From NCBI GenBank assembly GCA_018806915.1, contig JAGKQI010000091.1, positions 2,170,001-2,234,000 of the forward strand: DNA of 64,000 nucleotides, given 5' to 3'. Source of the DNA: Phytophthora colocasiae. Lineage: Eukaryota; Oomycota; Peronosporomycetes; Peronosporales; Peronosporaceae. Shown here in pieces: positions 46,749 through 56,631 of this stretch. The position numbers and the translations under genes were made by a program. The number at the start of each line of letters is the position of its first letter. Within the stretch, counting starts at the first letter, position 1. The notes beneath the pieces are model-generated. The model saw only the letters and a list, made by a program, of their open reading frames with translations. It did no database searches and was not told the DNA's origin.

Positions 46749-47170
46749 TGTCCGACCAAATTCTACGACTTACATGATCGGAGCGTCTGGTCACTGTTCC
46801 TCGTTGATTATTGGTCAATACTGATTTTTGTTGTGGTCGCATATGATTGGCTAATAAAAATGTTATTTGGGTGTTATTTGGTGTTGTTTCAGGGAAAGAA
46901 GTATGACTACTTTGTGTTTCATAGTTTTTTTTGACGCGTCGTCGTTTTGTGTCGATGGCCCGACTATGAAAACTACCTTTCTAGACTAATTTTAAGACAA
47001 CAAGACCAAACGGGACTATAATCCCTGTCCCGGCTGTGTAAAACCTGTCCGCCAATCAGAGACGACATGGAACACCATTGGTTGGAAATCTCTGTGACAC
47101 GCCTTCGTTGGCAACGACGTTGCTGCCCAGAAATTCTCCCTCAGTCCAGAATCTGCCGCCTCGAGGAAAG

Positions 47171-49234
47171 ATGGTGAAGTTTTTCTGTGCGGTCGTTGGG
47201 GAGGCGGAAAACGCGTTCGAGGTGGACATCGCTGAAGACGATTCGGTGTCCGCGTTGAAGAAGGTGATCAGAGCGGAGCCAGATTTCGGCTACTCTAACA
47301 GCAAAATGCAGCTCTTCTTGACGAAGAAGGACGGCGCGTGGCTGGATGTGGCTGGGGCGACAGCTGTGGTCTCCGATGACCTTCAACATTTCACACCGAT
47401 GGACCCCACCCTGAAAGTCAGGAATGAAGAGTACTTCGGATCGAATTTTCATCCAGGTGAGGGCCAAGTTCACGTGTTGGTGGAGATCTCGGAGATGCCA
47501 CCGAGAAAAAAACAGAGAGTGGGTGATGATGAAACTGAGCAGATATTACCAGAAGAATTGGACGTGGTGGAGCTTGGACAGAGCTTAAATCGTGACACGG
47601 ACCTGGCTCCTGAAGCATTATTGAAGACCCCAAAAAAAGTTGTTGGTGTAGCTTTGAAGAGGGGATTCTTGTACGTCCGACAGGAGTATTGGGATGTGTA
47701 CGGGATTCTGAATGAAAAATTGGCTCAGCAGGACATCGATAGAGTACTCGTGATTGGTAGTCCTGGCATTGGGAAGTCGGTATTTGGAGTGTTTTTGCTG
47801 CTGCTGTTCATGTCAGAGCACAAAAATGTGGCATACCGACCTCTTCGTAAAGGTAATAAACTGTATTACTTCACTTGGGACGCAAACAAGAACCGCTACG
47901 AGGTATCATTCACACCAGTTTCTGGACATCGCTACGATGGATTGTTTGATGGCGACGAGTCCGGTGGGGCCTGGGTGGATGATACTGGTACTGTTTTTCT
48001 GCATTGCTACCTGTTCGCAAGTCCACGCACACGCAACTACAATGAGTTTGTGAAAGAAGGATGTGCTACGATCTACATGAATCCATGGACCACGGAGGAG
48101 TGCCAAAAGTTTGTGGACAAAGTAAGTTGGATGGGATTGAGTGGTTGAGAGATTCAACCTTGTCGGGGGCAAGCCACGATTGCTGTTTTCGATTTCGCGA
48201 ACCCTGGACTCTTTGAAGAATGATGTTCGATCCGCTATTCCTGCATTTGAAAATCTGAAGACTGTAATCAAAAACGTCCAGGAAGGCAACCGCTTCGGCA
48301 TGGTGAATCACATTCTATTCGTGTTGTTTCGCGACGAACGTTCACCCAAAGGATACGCTATGAAGTTTGCATCTGACGAGATCGAGTGTTCGGTCTATGC
48401 TGCGTTCACTACTGCGGAGGTGGATGAGATTAAAAAGCTCCTTATGACGCCAAACCCGGACGCGCAATCGTGGCGAGGTCACATTGTGCGAGATACGTCT
48501 TCTTACCAGCGCTGCCACCTGCAAAATATTGGTGCGAGCACTCGAAAGGAAAGATACCATTGAGGGTTCCATTCAATCGCTGGGTCCGTACAAGGCGAAG
48601 TCCACGAAATTTCAAGGTGCGTCGCAGATTGTTGCTGAAGAGTGTCTGTATCAGCCCGTTTCCGAAGACGTTTCCTTCCAGTTGATGGTGTTCTCGTTGT
48701 AACACGTGAAAAGCGTATTATATATCTTCAGACGACTGTGACCTTAAAACACCCCATCCAGCACGATGCTCTCAAAAAGGTCATCGAGACTTTGGTGGAC
48801 AATGGATTTAAAGACTATACGCACATTCTTCTCTTCCTGGTCGAGGCTGATACTTACGATCAGTTCGAACCCCAGAAATTCAGAAATGTGAACAAGACGA
48901 TACGCAAGGAAAACCCTGACTTCAAGGTGGTGGTTACGCAGTATGTTGGCAAGATCGAAAATGGTGGCGAGTCTCAAGAGGCTCAGGGACAGGACAACGA
49001 CAAGGATGGCGAGGATCAAGACGAGAACAACGACAAAACTGGTTCAGCGACTCCTTCTACGTCTTCACACAATCTACGTCCACGTACTAAAAATGCAAAG
49101 CCCCAGCCAAGGCAACACGCAGCCGTGCTCCTGCCTCCACCAAGCAAAGTAGAGGCACTAAAAACCCGAAGGCCTCCTCCGCCAAGCGTCCTTCGTCTAG
49201 CTCGAGGTCCAAGAAAGGTAAAACGAGCAAGTAA
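47171..49234 (+). pseudogene. CRN (Crinkler) effector, copy 3, several indels
   Basis: Header and P-loop region are open from the ATG at 47171 to about 48123 and equal to copy 1 (LFLTK, HVLV, PRKKQRV, GSPGIGKS). Then come one-base losses near 48124 and 48147, the extra base shared with copies 1 and 2 near 48487, one-base gains near 48662 and 48677, and a loss near 49099. A normal full-length protein cannot be made from this sequence as given. Confidence 0.8.
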
Positions 49235-50154
49235 TTGTTGGCTATCATCAATTACGGACTCAAGCAAAGAATGACGGAGAATGAGAAGAAGATCACCGTG
49301 TTGAAGCTCTTGATAAAGGCTCAACGCATCGTGGTCTTAATAATACCCGGTACCCAATGTTTTCTGCACCAGCGAGCTACAGCTCTTCGTAATACGTTTG
49401 GTTTGCCTTTGATTTTGGCTGTGTTGTGTAGTCTTCTAAGAGTCCTCACTTCTCGTCTAGCGCGGAAATCGATATTATCGTGAGTGAGACGTATTCTTCT
49501 AGGCTTTATTGATAAACCCAAACTGCGGGGCCTTAGCATGGCCACTCGCAAAGCACATTGGTTTGTGCACGTACAAAACTTGCCGACGAAGAAGAAAAAC
49601 CACGTGAAATAACAGACCAAAGGCGCGATCGGTGCAAACGTCAATAGAGGCTTTCAGAAGCCCCGAAATCTGCAAAAACCCGTAGTCAAACTAATCACGT
49701 AGCGCAGCCATCTATTTTTAGCGCGACCCTCCCACGTGTTTTTCGATTCCGAAATCCCGTGCCGAGCACCCTTGCTACGTGGGTAACGATACCGGATTTC
49801 AAGTGCGGAAGCTGCAGGCCTCGGATGCCCGTCCTAATGAAAGGCCCGGATGGAATATCTACCCGAATGAGCGGGCCATGCGCTTATGAGCTGTGTGAGG
49901 CTCATGAGAGTGAAGAGCTGGTAGTGGAAGAGTGCCATTGATGTCTAAGGCTGCCTCTATTGGGGAAGACTACGTGATTTTGTCACGGTGTTTATTAGAG
50001 TTTCCGGTAAACCTGAAGCGGCCTTTCGTACCGAAAACCCTTAGTCAAAAAGCGGTATCCTGCCACGTGTTTTTCACTACGTGATTTTCATACTTTCGGT
50101 GGCTTCTGAAAGTCTCTAATGTCACCAAGAAACAGTCGGCAAGGGGTCAAACTG
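49235..50154. other. Spacer after CRN copy 3
   Basis: Counterpart of 10316-11221 with scattered single-base differences. No gene seen. Confidence 0.4.
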
Positions 50155-51188
50155 ATCACTCTGCGCGATTTAATCTCGAAGTCCAAGCCTCAGTGAATTG
50201 CATTCTCGTCGGCTCTTTATCAAGGGACAACAGACTACAGTAGAGATTGTCATCATGTTCTTCATTGGGTGCCACTCCCAGAGATGAAAGGCAAAGTGGT
50301 CATAACTCTGCTCGCATATACGTTCGTCAAGGAGGAGCTTGCGGAACGTTTGATGAAAATGTCAAAGGAAGACAGATCAATTACGCAAGTCTCTTGCAGG
50401 ATTTCCAAATGGTGCAGCGTTTGATGGATGGCTTTTCGAGGTTGTTGTGCTTGAAACTCTGGCTGCACACTGCAACTGCGGCCTCTACCAAGTAAAGAGG
50501 CAATCCCTGGAAGTCGCAAGCGCAATCAAGCACCGACTGCGAGCAAGGACATGAAACTTAAGCCGCTAGAGATTGAAGAGGGCGAAATAGACGAATTCAA
50601 ACTCGGATTTATCCCCAGAGATGGCGACGCTGGGCCCGTACCATCAGACGATGACTAAGAGTCGATTAACGGATTTCATATCCGGAAAATGCCGAAGATC
50701 GAGCCTTTGGGAAGAAGCCCATCGAGTGGAACGCCAAGCACCGGTTGACCATGGTCCAGATGACGATTTCACAGACGCATCCCGTCAATGCGTCGGGGAT
50801 GCTCAAGGTCCTGGACAAACTTGGGTTGATGGAAGAAATGAAAGCGCATCCGGAGCGAGTAGCTTTGATTTTGTTGTGCCAGAATCCAGAAATCGCTGCC
50901 AAGTTTGAGCGACAGAACATCCCTCCAGAACGCCATAAACTGTCTGCCCGGGGACTCTGCCGTACTACAGCAGCTAAATTGAAGAAGCGCAACATTGCCT
51001 CAGTCGATCAACTGCGGGAAGAAATCGTTAAAGGCCTCAAGGTTGTCTCGGAAGCTGTCAAGGAGAGGCTTAACAACGTACGAGGCGAATCCAACAGCCT
51101 CACGATGGCGAAAATCCCGCAGTTCGTTTGCTGTCTTCATGGGAAGTTTGAGGTGATGAAGATGCGTAGGTGTCCCGGAATTTGTTAG
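50155..51188 (+). pseudogene. Decayed CRN/RHS-like remnant, copy 3
   Basis: The longest readable C-terminal piece of this remnant: a 147-codon frame (50745-51188) with HPERVALILLCQNPEIAAKF, RQNIPPERHKLSARGL and KKRNIASVDQLREEIVKGL. A missing G near 51142 changes the last residues. It retains the 88-bp stretch lost in copies 1 and 2. Upstream frame pieces are as in copy 1. Confidence 0.4.
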
Positions 51189-51257
51189 CTTGTCTTTGGA
51201 ATTCCTCAAGTAGTAGCACTGCACTATGAATATTCCTTCAACAACTTCTTGACGGAA

Positions 51258-52541
51258 TCACGTCATTTTCTCATGCGAATAGATATCTAAAGTAGAAGTT
51301 TTCGTGAGATTCTTCACGTCCGAGCACACCCGTTGGATTATACCCTGCAGCTTCTCGATACACAATTCAAACTGCTTGGAACCCTCAGCACGTTTCGTCC
51401 CCTGATACTCCACAAAGGCCGAGCTCTCGTACGTCTTCTGAGCCCGTAAATCCAACAAAACGACACCCATGAGCTCCGTGCTCATCACTTTCTTCACCTG
51501 CAACAACGGAGTGCAGAAGCTCTCTTTGGCCAGGAACAACTTCGCACTCAGTCGTTTACGCTGGCGACAGTAAAGCTTGTACCGCACATTGGCACACCAC
51601 AGGGAAAAGGCCTTGTTAACCAAGTAGTGCCTGAAGAATCGCAGCGATGTAAGCACATTGAACATCGTCGACTGACGCATCCACTCTGCCAACGCGATGA
51701 ACTCCGACGGGCTGCCAACAGAAACGTGCACAAGTCCACTGGACGACATGGTGAAGTGTTCGTTCGGAGTCACGTCATCCTGCGCGACTACCACGAGATC
51801 ATACGGTCGGAATGCCAATCCGGTCTCAGCTCGATTCAAATGTACAAACTTAATCTCACTGTCCGATCCGTTGCGAGCGAAAAATGCGATGGCGTCTTCT
51901 CCTGACTTTAAGAACGCTGTCGCAGACTCCGCAGCAGCTTCAGCCGCAGCATCAACACTGGATCTTCCCGTTGCTGGATCGTGATGACCGATAAAGACGG
52001 ACGGCTGTCGGTCACGTTGATTTACGGCCGTTTTCTCTTCGTCACCTCCATCTTCTTCACCAAAAGATCGAGCAAGTGTATCTCGAAGAAATCGTCGAGG
52101 AGATGATTCTCGCTTCGATCTTCCAGCATCACCTTCCCACACTGGAGCAGGACAAGTGTCTACTGTTTTCGCCACTTGAGACGTAACTTGTGTTTGTTTC
52201 GGTGATTGTGGAGGTGGTTTGGCTCGAACCCGTTTGATTTTCTTCTCCGGACTGTAAAGCGTCCCCGGGAACACTGGGATTTTCTTCGGGGACGTGTATT
52301 CCTCCGCTGTCGTGAACGTAAACTTGTGTCCATCCGACTTATCTCTCCCAACTGTCATGGGTGATTTCATTGCTGCTCTCGCTCCAGGAACCGCCTGCAT
52401 CGGTTTATTCGAAGGTAGAGAACTTCCAAATCCAGATCCACCATCAAACTCGAACGTCGCATCCAGAGTCAAGTCGTACACTGAGTTTCCAGTGGGTTGT
52501 GGCGGCCGCGGTCTCGGACTCTTGACTGATCTCTTCTCCAT
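51258..52541 (-). CDS. Dynein heavy chain N-terminal fragment, copy 3
   Basis: A 427-aa frame from the ATG at 52541, differing from copy 1 by only a handful of residues (for example MTVGRDKSD for MTVERDKSD). All dynein-tail motifs listed for copy 1 are present. Confidence 0.65.
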   Translation of the reverse strand: MEKRSVKSPRPRPPQPTGNSVYDLTLDATFEFDGGSGFGSSLPSNKPMQAVPGARAAMKSPMTVGRDKSDGHKFTFTTAEEYTSPKKIPVFPGTLYSPEKKIKRVRAKPPPQSPKQTQVTSQVAKTVDTCPAPVWEGDAGRSKRESSPRRFLRDTLARSFGEEDGGDEEKTAVNQRDRQPSVFIGHHDPATGRSSVDAAAEAAAESATAFLKSGEDAIAFFARNGSDSEIKFVHLNRAETGLAFRPYDLVVVAQDDVTPNEHFTMSSSGLVHVSVGSPSEFIALAEWMRQSTMFNVLTSLRFFRHYLVNKAFSLWCANVRYKLYCRQRKRLSAKLFLAKESFCTPLLQVKKVMSTELMGVVLLDLRAQKTYESSAFVEYQGTKRAEGSKQFELCIEKLQGIIQRVCSDVKNLTKTSTLDIYSHEKMT

Positions 52542-52662
52542 CGTGACAAGTCGCGTCCAGTAATGAAACCAAGTCGAAATGCTGTGCTGCTCAAATAAAA
52601 AGATAATAACTGACAAATAAAAAAAATAACCTACTAAAGAAAGCAAAGAAAGCACTTTGTTT

Positions 52663-53178
52663 TTACTCCCCATGAGAAGCAACGAGACGTCTGCGTTCAT
52701 CCATTTTGTCTCGGTTGAGTCTGGCCACAAAAGAGTCCCTCTTCCATCTACTGATGACTCTCCTCTCTTTAGCTCGTTGAATAAAGCGTTCTTGGGCTTG
52801 TAATTCAGCTTTTGCCCCCCAATCAGTCAATGCCGCTTCCGAAAAGTACGAGTCCCACTTAGCTCGTGCCACAACCTGGAACTGGCGAGCCATATTCGCC
52901 ACCGAATCTTCACGTTCGTCATCCTGATTAAACTCGATAGCATTCGCAAACATCAACAGCAGGTCGGCGCGGTACTCTGCAGGGTCGTGGTAGTCGCCAG
53001 CGTTCAGTTTGGCGCCCATCGTGCCCAGGTCCATCGGGTTCGAAATCACATCGAAGTACGTGGGGACATTGAGCGCTATAGGGTCCACAGGCTCCAGGAA
53101 AGGCCACGCTAGGACATGGCGTGACAGATCGGCGTGCAGACGCGCACACCTGGCGTGTAAGTCTGAGGACATCGGCAT
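52663..53178 (-). CDS. Bromodomain protein, copy 3
   Basis: A 171-aa intact frame starting MPMSSDLHARC at 53178. It has the WPF shelf (AWPFLEPVDP), NPMDLGTM, NAIEFNQ with the pocket Asn, and the longer C-terminal ending VASHGE shared with copy 1. An in-frame upstream extension exists to 53475, but it lies in single-copy DNA and overlaps the next gene, so the ATG at 53178, common to the copies, is preferred. Confidence 0.7.
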   Translation of the reverse strand: MPMSSDLHARCARLHADLSRHVLAWPFLEPVDPIALNVPTYFDVISNPMDLGTMGAKLNAGDYHDPAEYRADLLLMFANAIEFNQDDEREDSVANMARQFQVVARAKWDSYFSEAALTDWGAKAELQAQERFIQRAKERRVISRWKRDSFVARLNRDKMDERRRLVASHGE

Positions 53179-53315
53179 GCTTATTAGAGTACTGTAAGGG
53201 TTAACTGGTCCAGACAATATGTTTTTGGATAGGTTATAGTTGTCAATATGCCATGATACAGGTATATTTAGCAATATGCCATTGGATAGGTATATTTCAA
53301 CTGGTAACAGTTCTA

Positions 53316-55691
53316 ATGGAGGTAAAGCGGCGTTGGGGGTTCTTAGCTCCGTGGTGCAAAGTGCTGGACACGCGGATTTGCTACGTGTGGCCTGTACGTG
53401 AGGAGGAGGTCTGGGCTGCTCCTCGCCGCCGGCTTGAAGTGTATTTACCAACTCGCCGTGACACCACCGAGTCATTATGGGTAGCTCCCAAACCTCTTTA
53501 TTCTAATGACAGGGAGTTTCAAGCGTATTTCCAGAAAGCACGTGAAGCGTTAGCCTTGTTAGCTGCTGTGGCTCATGTTAATCGAGAAGGATGGGAATAT
53601 CTACTAACAGAACACTGCTCTGTTGATCTGGGAGAGGAAGGTGAAGAAGGGTCTGGAGGAGAGGGCATCCCAGCGGAGTTTGTACTGTATTTTATTCAAA
53701 ATGATACCAGATACTCCGAGTCTCTCAAAAATGATATTGTCCATTTTTGTGGTGTTCACCAGCGTGAACATCCCAGTCGGGCTTATCTATCAGCTTTGAA
53801 GAAAATTGCAGCTTTGGATACGAGCTTGAAGTCCGGTAAGCCTGGAGTTGACGTTGAGATTCCAGTTCAAGTGTGCTTTACTGTGATGCACCCTGCTTCG
53901 TTCACGTTTCTGTGTGAGGATTCAACTCCACTTAAGATTATCCACGAGGCTGAAAAAATCGTCAAGGAAGACTGGAGGAAGCACAAACGCAGCCGTAAGT
54001 ATCGAGACGTGGAGTCGCGTAGCTTGCGGTGCACTTTTGTGCTTGAACCGATGCTTGCTAGCTTCAATGACGCGAGAATAACCATGGAACTGGTGAAGAC
54101 GATGCAGACCTTACTACAGGAGAACACTTGGTTTTCGCATCTTTCGTTATGGCTGTTTGTGGGTCGAAAACTGGAAGAAGACGAACGGTTACTAAGGATG
54201 ACAGTCGGCCCATTGTTTTCATCCGTCTTTGGGGGCCGTCGCCGCAAGTGTGAGCTTGCGAATACCCGCTATTACTGCCGTGTCAATAGCACAGGATGTG
54301 ACTCATTGCCACTCCAAATAGGGGCTGTAAACTTGGAATGCGATACTTCAATGACACGACAAAGTTTTGAGGCATTGTGTTCATCGCTTGCAGTGAACCA
54401 GACCACGAAAAATCTTTCAATGCTGCTCGAAATGAACCCTGAAGAGCCGACAATGAGTGGACATTGGTGGAAGTGGCTAGCGTACAGTTTGTTTTCGAAA
54501 AGAGCGCGCACTTCCTCAGCGTTGAAGTCTTTGGCATTTCTTCGAATTGGAAGCATGAGTATTTCAGACATTCACGCATTTTCGACGATCTTGGAATCTG
54601 ACCATCCAGAAGAAGATTTATTTGGTTGTCCTCGCGGTGTTGTGGATGAATGGGATGCGACGATAAAGGCCGGCGCACTCATTCACTTTAAGCTGAATAA
54701 CCGAGGCCAACCACCTAGAGGTTCAAGCGGTTTTACTTGTGAGGTTCCAGTACCTTCTGCTCGTATTTTCAGTGATGATGGCCAAAGTGACTGGGTAAAC
54801 GCACTTCTTCCTGGATATGGTCGGTGCTACGTGAAGCGCGAAGACCTGGATTTTCAAGAATCTCTAGCAGTACCTGCTGATTATCCTGGTGTGACAGACC
54901 TCACGATCGAGTTTGACAGAGATGACCCATCAGATTCGGACGGTCTGCAGAACTTTTTAGCTGCGATTGGACCTTCGTTAAAGCGATTGACAATTAATCC
55001 GGCCGATGTTAATGTGGAAGATAGTATGTTGATCACTCGACATTGCCCCAACCTGGAAGAATTATCAATCTGTGGAGGAGGCACAGTGGATGTTCGGCTA
55101 AATTTCAGCGAGTTCCATGCGAACAACCAGGATATTCCTGAGCTCGAGCTTGATTGGGACGACGTTGTGACGCTTGCAAATGCCCTAGCGGTTCTGGACA
55201 GCCCTCTCACTAAGTGTGTTCGACGATTACGTGTCCGTCTGATCGATCACTGGGCAGCCTGGGGGATCATTGTTGCAGATGATAACAATCGACCTGCATT
55301 CCAAGCTGGTTTAAGGGCACTTCTCAACATGCTCGGAGTGAACAAGACACTGGAGTATCTCGATGTGATAGTGCCGTTCGGACATTATATCTACCTCGCA
55401 GACTTTCGGCGGCATCACCTGGAGCCCATTAACCGATCGCTGTCACTCCCAATTGAGACCAAGCTTGCCTTCCTAAGCGTGCTTTTGGCGCGTACAACGC
55501 CAGCTCCAGACGTTAAGAGGCCAAAAAGACGAATGACCAGGTCAGCATATGCTACCCGACCTCTTAGTGACCTCAACCAGAACGTACTGGCCGCAATATT
55601 TGCTTTTGCTTCTGGTTGTGCGCTCCGCGAGGTGTATTTACGCGATCCTCCTGATGAACGACAAGGAGAACCGGAAATGCTGCCTATTTAG
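53316..55691 (+). CDS. Unknown protein, possibly LRR-like
   Basis: A single-exon frame of 791 aa from the ATG at 53316 (MEVKRRWGFL). An in-frame ATG at 53253 would add 21 residues, but these read like upstream sequence. I do not recognise a named family. The N-terminal part (residues 1-120) is rich in Trp and Arg with WVAPKPLY and an Ala-rich helix. From about residue 260 there are spaced Leu-rich strands such as LKSLAFLRIGSM, LKRLTINPADV, LEELSICGGG and LEYLDVIVPFG, as in irregular LRR folds. No signal peptide or transmembrane span is seen. It marks the start of single-copy DNA, and its 5' flank is close to the end of the tandem array. Confidence 0.7.
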   Translation: MEVKRRWGFLAPWCKVLDTRICYVWPVREEEVWAAPRRRLEVYLPTRRDTTESLWVAPKPLYSNDREFQAYFQKAREALALLAAVAHVNREGWEYLLTEHCSVDLGEEGEEGSGGEGIPAEFVLYFIQNDTRYSESLKNDIVHFCGVHQREHPSRAYLSALKKIAALDTSLKSGKPGVDVEIPVQVCFTVMHPASFTFLCEDSTPLKIIHEAEKIVKEDWRKHKRSRKYRDVESRSLRCTFVLEPMLASFNDARITMELVKTMQTLLQENTWFSHLSLWLFVGRKLEEDERLLRMTVGPLFSSVFGGRRRKCELANTRYYCRVNSTGCDSLPLQIGAVNLECDTSMTRQSFEALCSSLAVNQTTKNLSMLLEMNPEEPTMSGHWWKWLAYSLFSKRARTSSALKSLAFLRIGSMSISDIHAFSTILESDHPEEDLFGCPRGVVDEWDATIKAGALIHFKLNNRGQPPRGSSGFTCEVPVPSARIFSDDGQSDWVNALLPGYGRCYVKREDLDFQESLAVPADYPGVTDLTIEFDRDDPSDSDGLQNFLAAIGPSLKRLTINPADVNVEDSMLITRHCPNLEELSICGGGTVDVRLNFSEFHANNQDIPELELDWDDVVTLANALAVLDSPLTKCVRRLRVRLIDHWAAWGIIVADDNNRPAFQAGLRALLNMLGVNKTLEYLDVIVPFGHYIYLADFRRHHLEPINRSLSLPIETKLAFLSVLLARTTPAPDVKRPKRRMTRSAYATRPLSDLNQNVLAAIFAFASGCALREVYLRDPPDERQGEPEMLPI

Positions 55692-55942
55692 GCTACATGA
55701 CCAGCAAAAGTGATAAGCATTTATTACTTTACGGTCAACACGCAGCAACCCTCGGTATTATCACCAGCACGGAATTTTTAATCTTTTCCAATGGAGAGTG
55801 GATTTCTTCGAACGTGAGCCACAGGAAACTGTTTGTGATGCCGGCAATGATCATGTGAACATTAATGAACGCAGCAGACTTGTAACGTTACTTGAGAACT
55901 TGTAGCAATTTTTCCAGCGGGACGCGTAGCGGACATGTCAGC

Positions 55943-56290
55943 CTAGATACCCATAACTAAGCCCGTGCTTTTCAGTCTTTGATTCGTGTAGCCCAGAAGA
56001 ACATAAAGGAGGCTAACAATTGCCATGATGGAAGCTGCCACCAGTAGAGTTCGGTCCAAGTAGTTCCACTGGGTGGAATGACGCCAGTAGATCGCAACAT
56101 ACAAAACCCAGAAGAGGGGTGCCAGTTCTTAATCACGTAGCCGTACAGCATCCACATGTGACAGTTTACCAATGCCATGCTAACGCTCTTCTGCTTGAAC
56201 TCTCGGTAAATCAAGAAGCAGACTGCAGGTCACGGCAGCGCCGGAGCATGCAACAAGTGTCTTGATCACGAGGACAGCAGTACCGGTCAT
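55943..56290 (-). pseudogene. SWEET (MtN3) sugar transporter remnant
   Basis: Minus-strand pieces in successive frames spell parts of a SWEET-type membrane protein: from the ATG at 56290 TGTAVLVIKTLVACSGAAVT, then (frame change near 56214) KQKSVSMALVNCHMWMLYGY, then (frame change near 56112) PLFWVLYVAIYWRHSTQW and ASIMAIVSLLYVLLGYTNQ. The order (helix, SV-x-L, WxxYG, PLF, YxRxS, LGxTNQ) is that of a three-helix SWEET unit. About ten residues seem missing after PLF, and only one half of a seven-helix protein is left. It is therefore a relic. Oomycete genomes contain many SWEET-type genes, so a local origin is likely. Confidence 0.6.
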
Positions 56291-56631
56291 CTTGAATATC
56301 CGACACGCTTGGAATGAAGAACTGATAAAATATACTAATCCTTTTGAACATCAGTATGTGATGCTTCCGCCACTAATGCCAATGACATTGGTACGCGTAC
56401 GAAAGCAAGCACGGCTACATTGCATTATAAAAAGCACACGAGATTGGTTAGAATCGTTCGTATTAGTAGTCGTTGTCCTGGCATAAGCCACTACAAGTGT
56501 GAAACTATACCGTGTCGTTCAGGACAAATCAATACTTGGCGATCCTAGCCGGAACTGGACTTGATTTCAACGACGATTGCGACGATTCCCTGTGTATCCC
56601 AAGTACCTTTTTCGAGTCGCTCACATTCCTC
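56291..56631. other. Intergenic, nothing recognised
   Basis: Lies between the 5' end of the SWEET relic and the stop codon of the kinase gene. Short frames only. Confidence 0.5.

Larger units (their letters stand above)
37009..53190. repeat. Tandem unit 3 (about 16.2 kb)
   Basis: Second complete period, in the same order as 21161-37008. It ends within the sequence just upstream of the bromodomain gene (near 53190), where similarity to the other units stops and single-copy DNA begins. Confidence 0.8.

Noticed and set aside
52294..52563. Plus-strand open frames opposite the dynein fragment
   Set aside because: Present in all copies only because the sequence is duplicated; no motifs, and antisense to a motif-bearing frame.
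52542..52670. Bromodomain and dynein-fragment frames as two exons of one gene
   Set aside because: Available GT donors and AG acceptors between them give mismatched phases, and each frame has its own ATG and stop.
53179..53475. N-terminal extension of bromodomain copy 3
   Set aside because: It lies in single-copy DNA outside the repeat and overlaps the next gene on the other strand; other copies lack it.
55972..56214. An intact 80-aa membrane protein gene
   Set aside because: It reads as the middle piece of a frameshifted SWEET relic whose other pieces lie in neighbouring frames.
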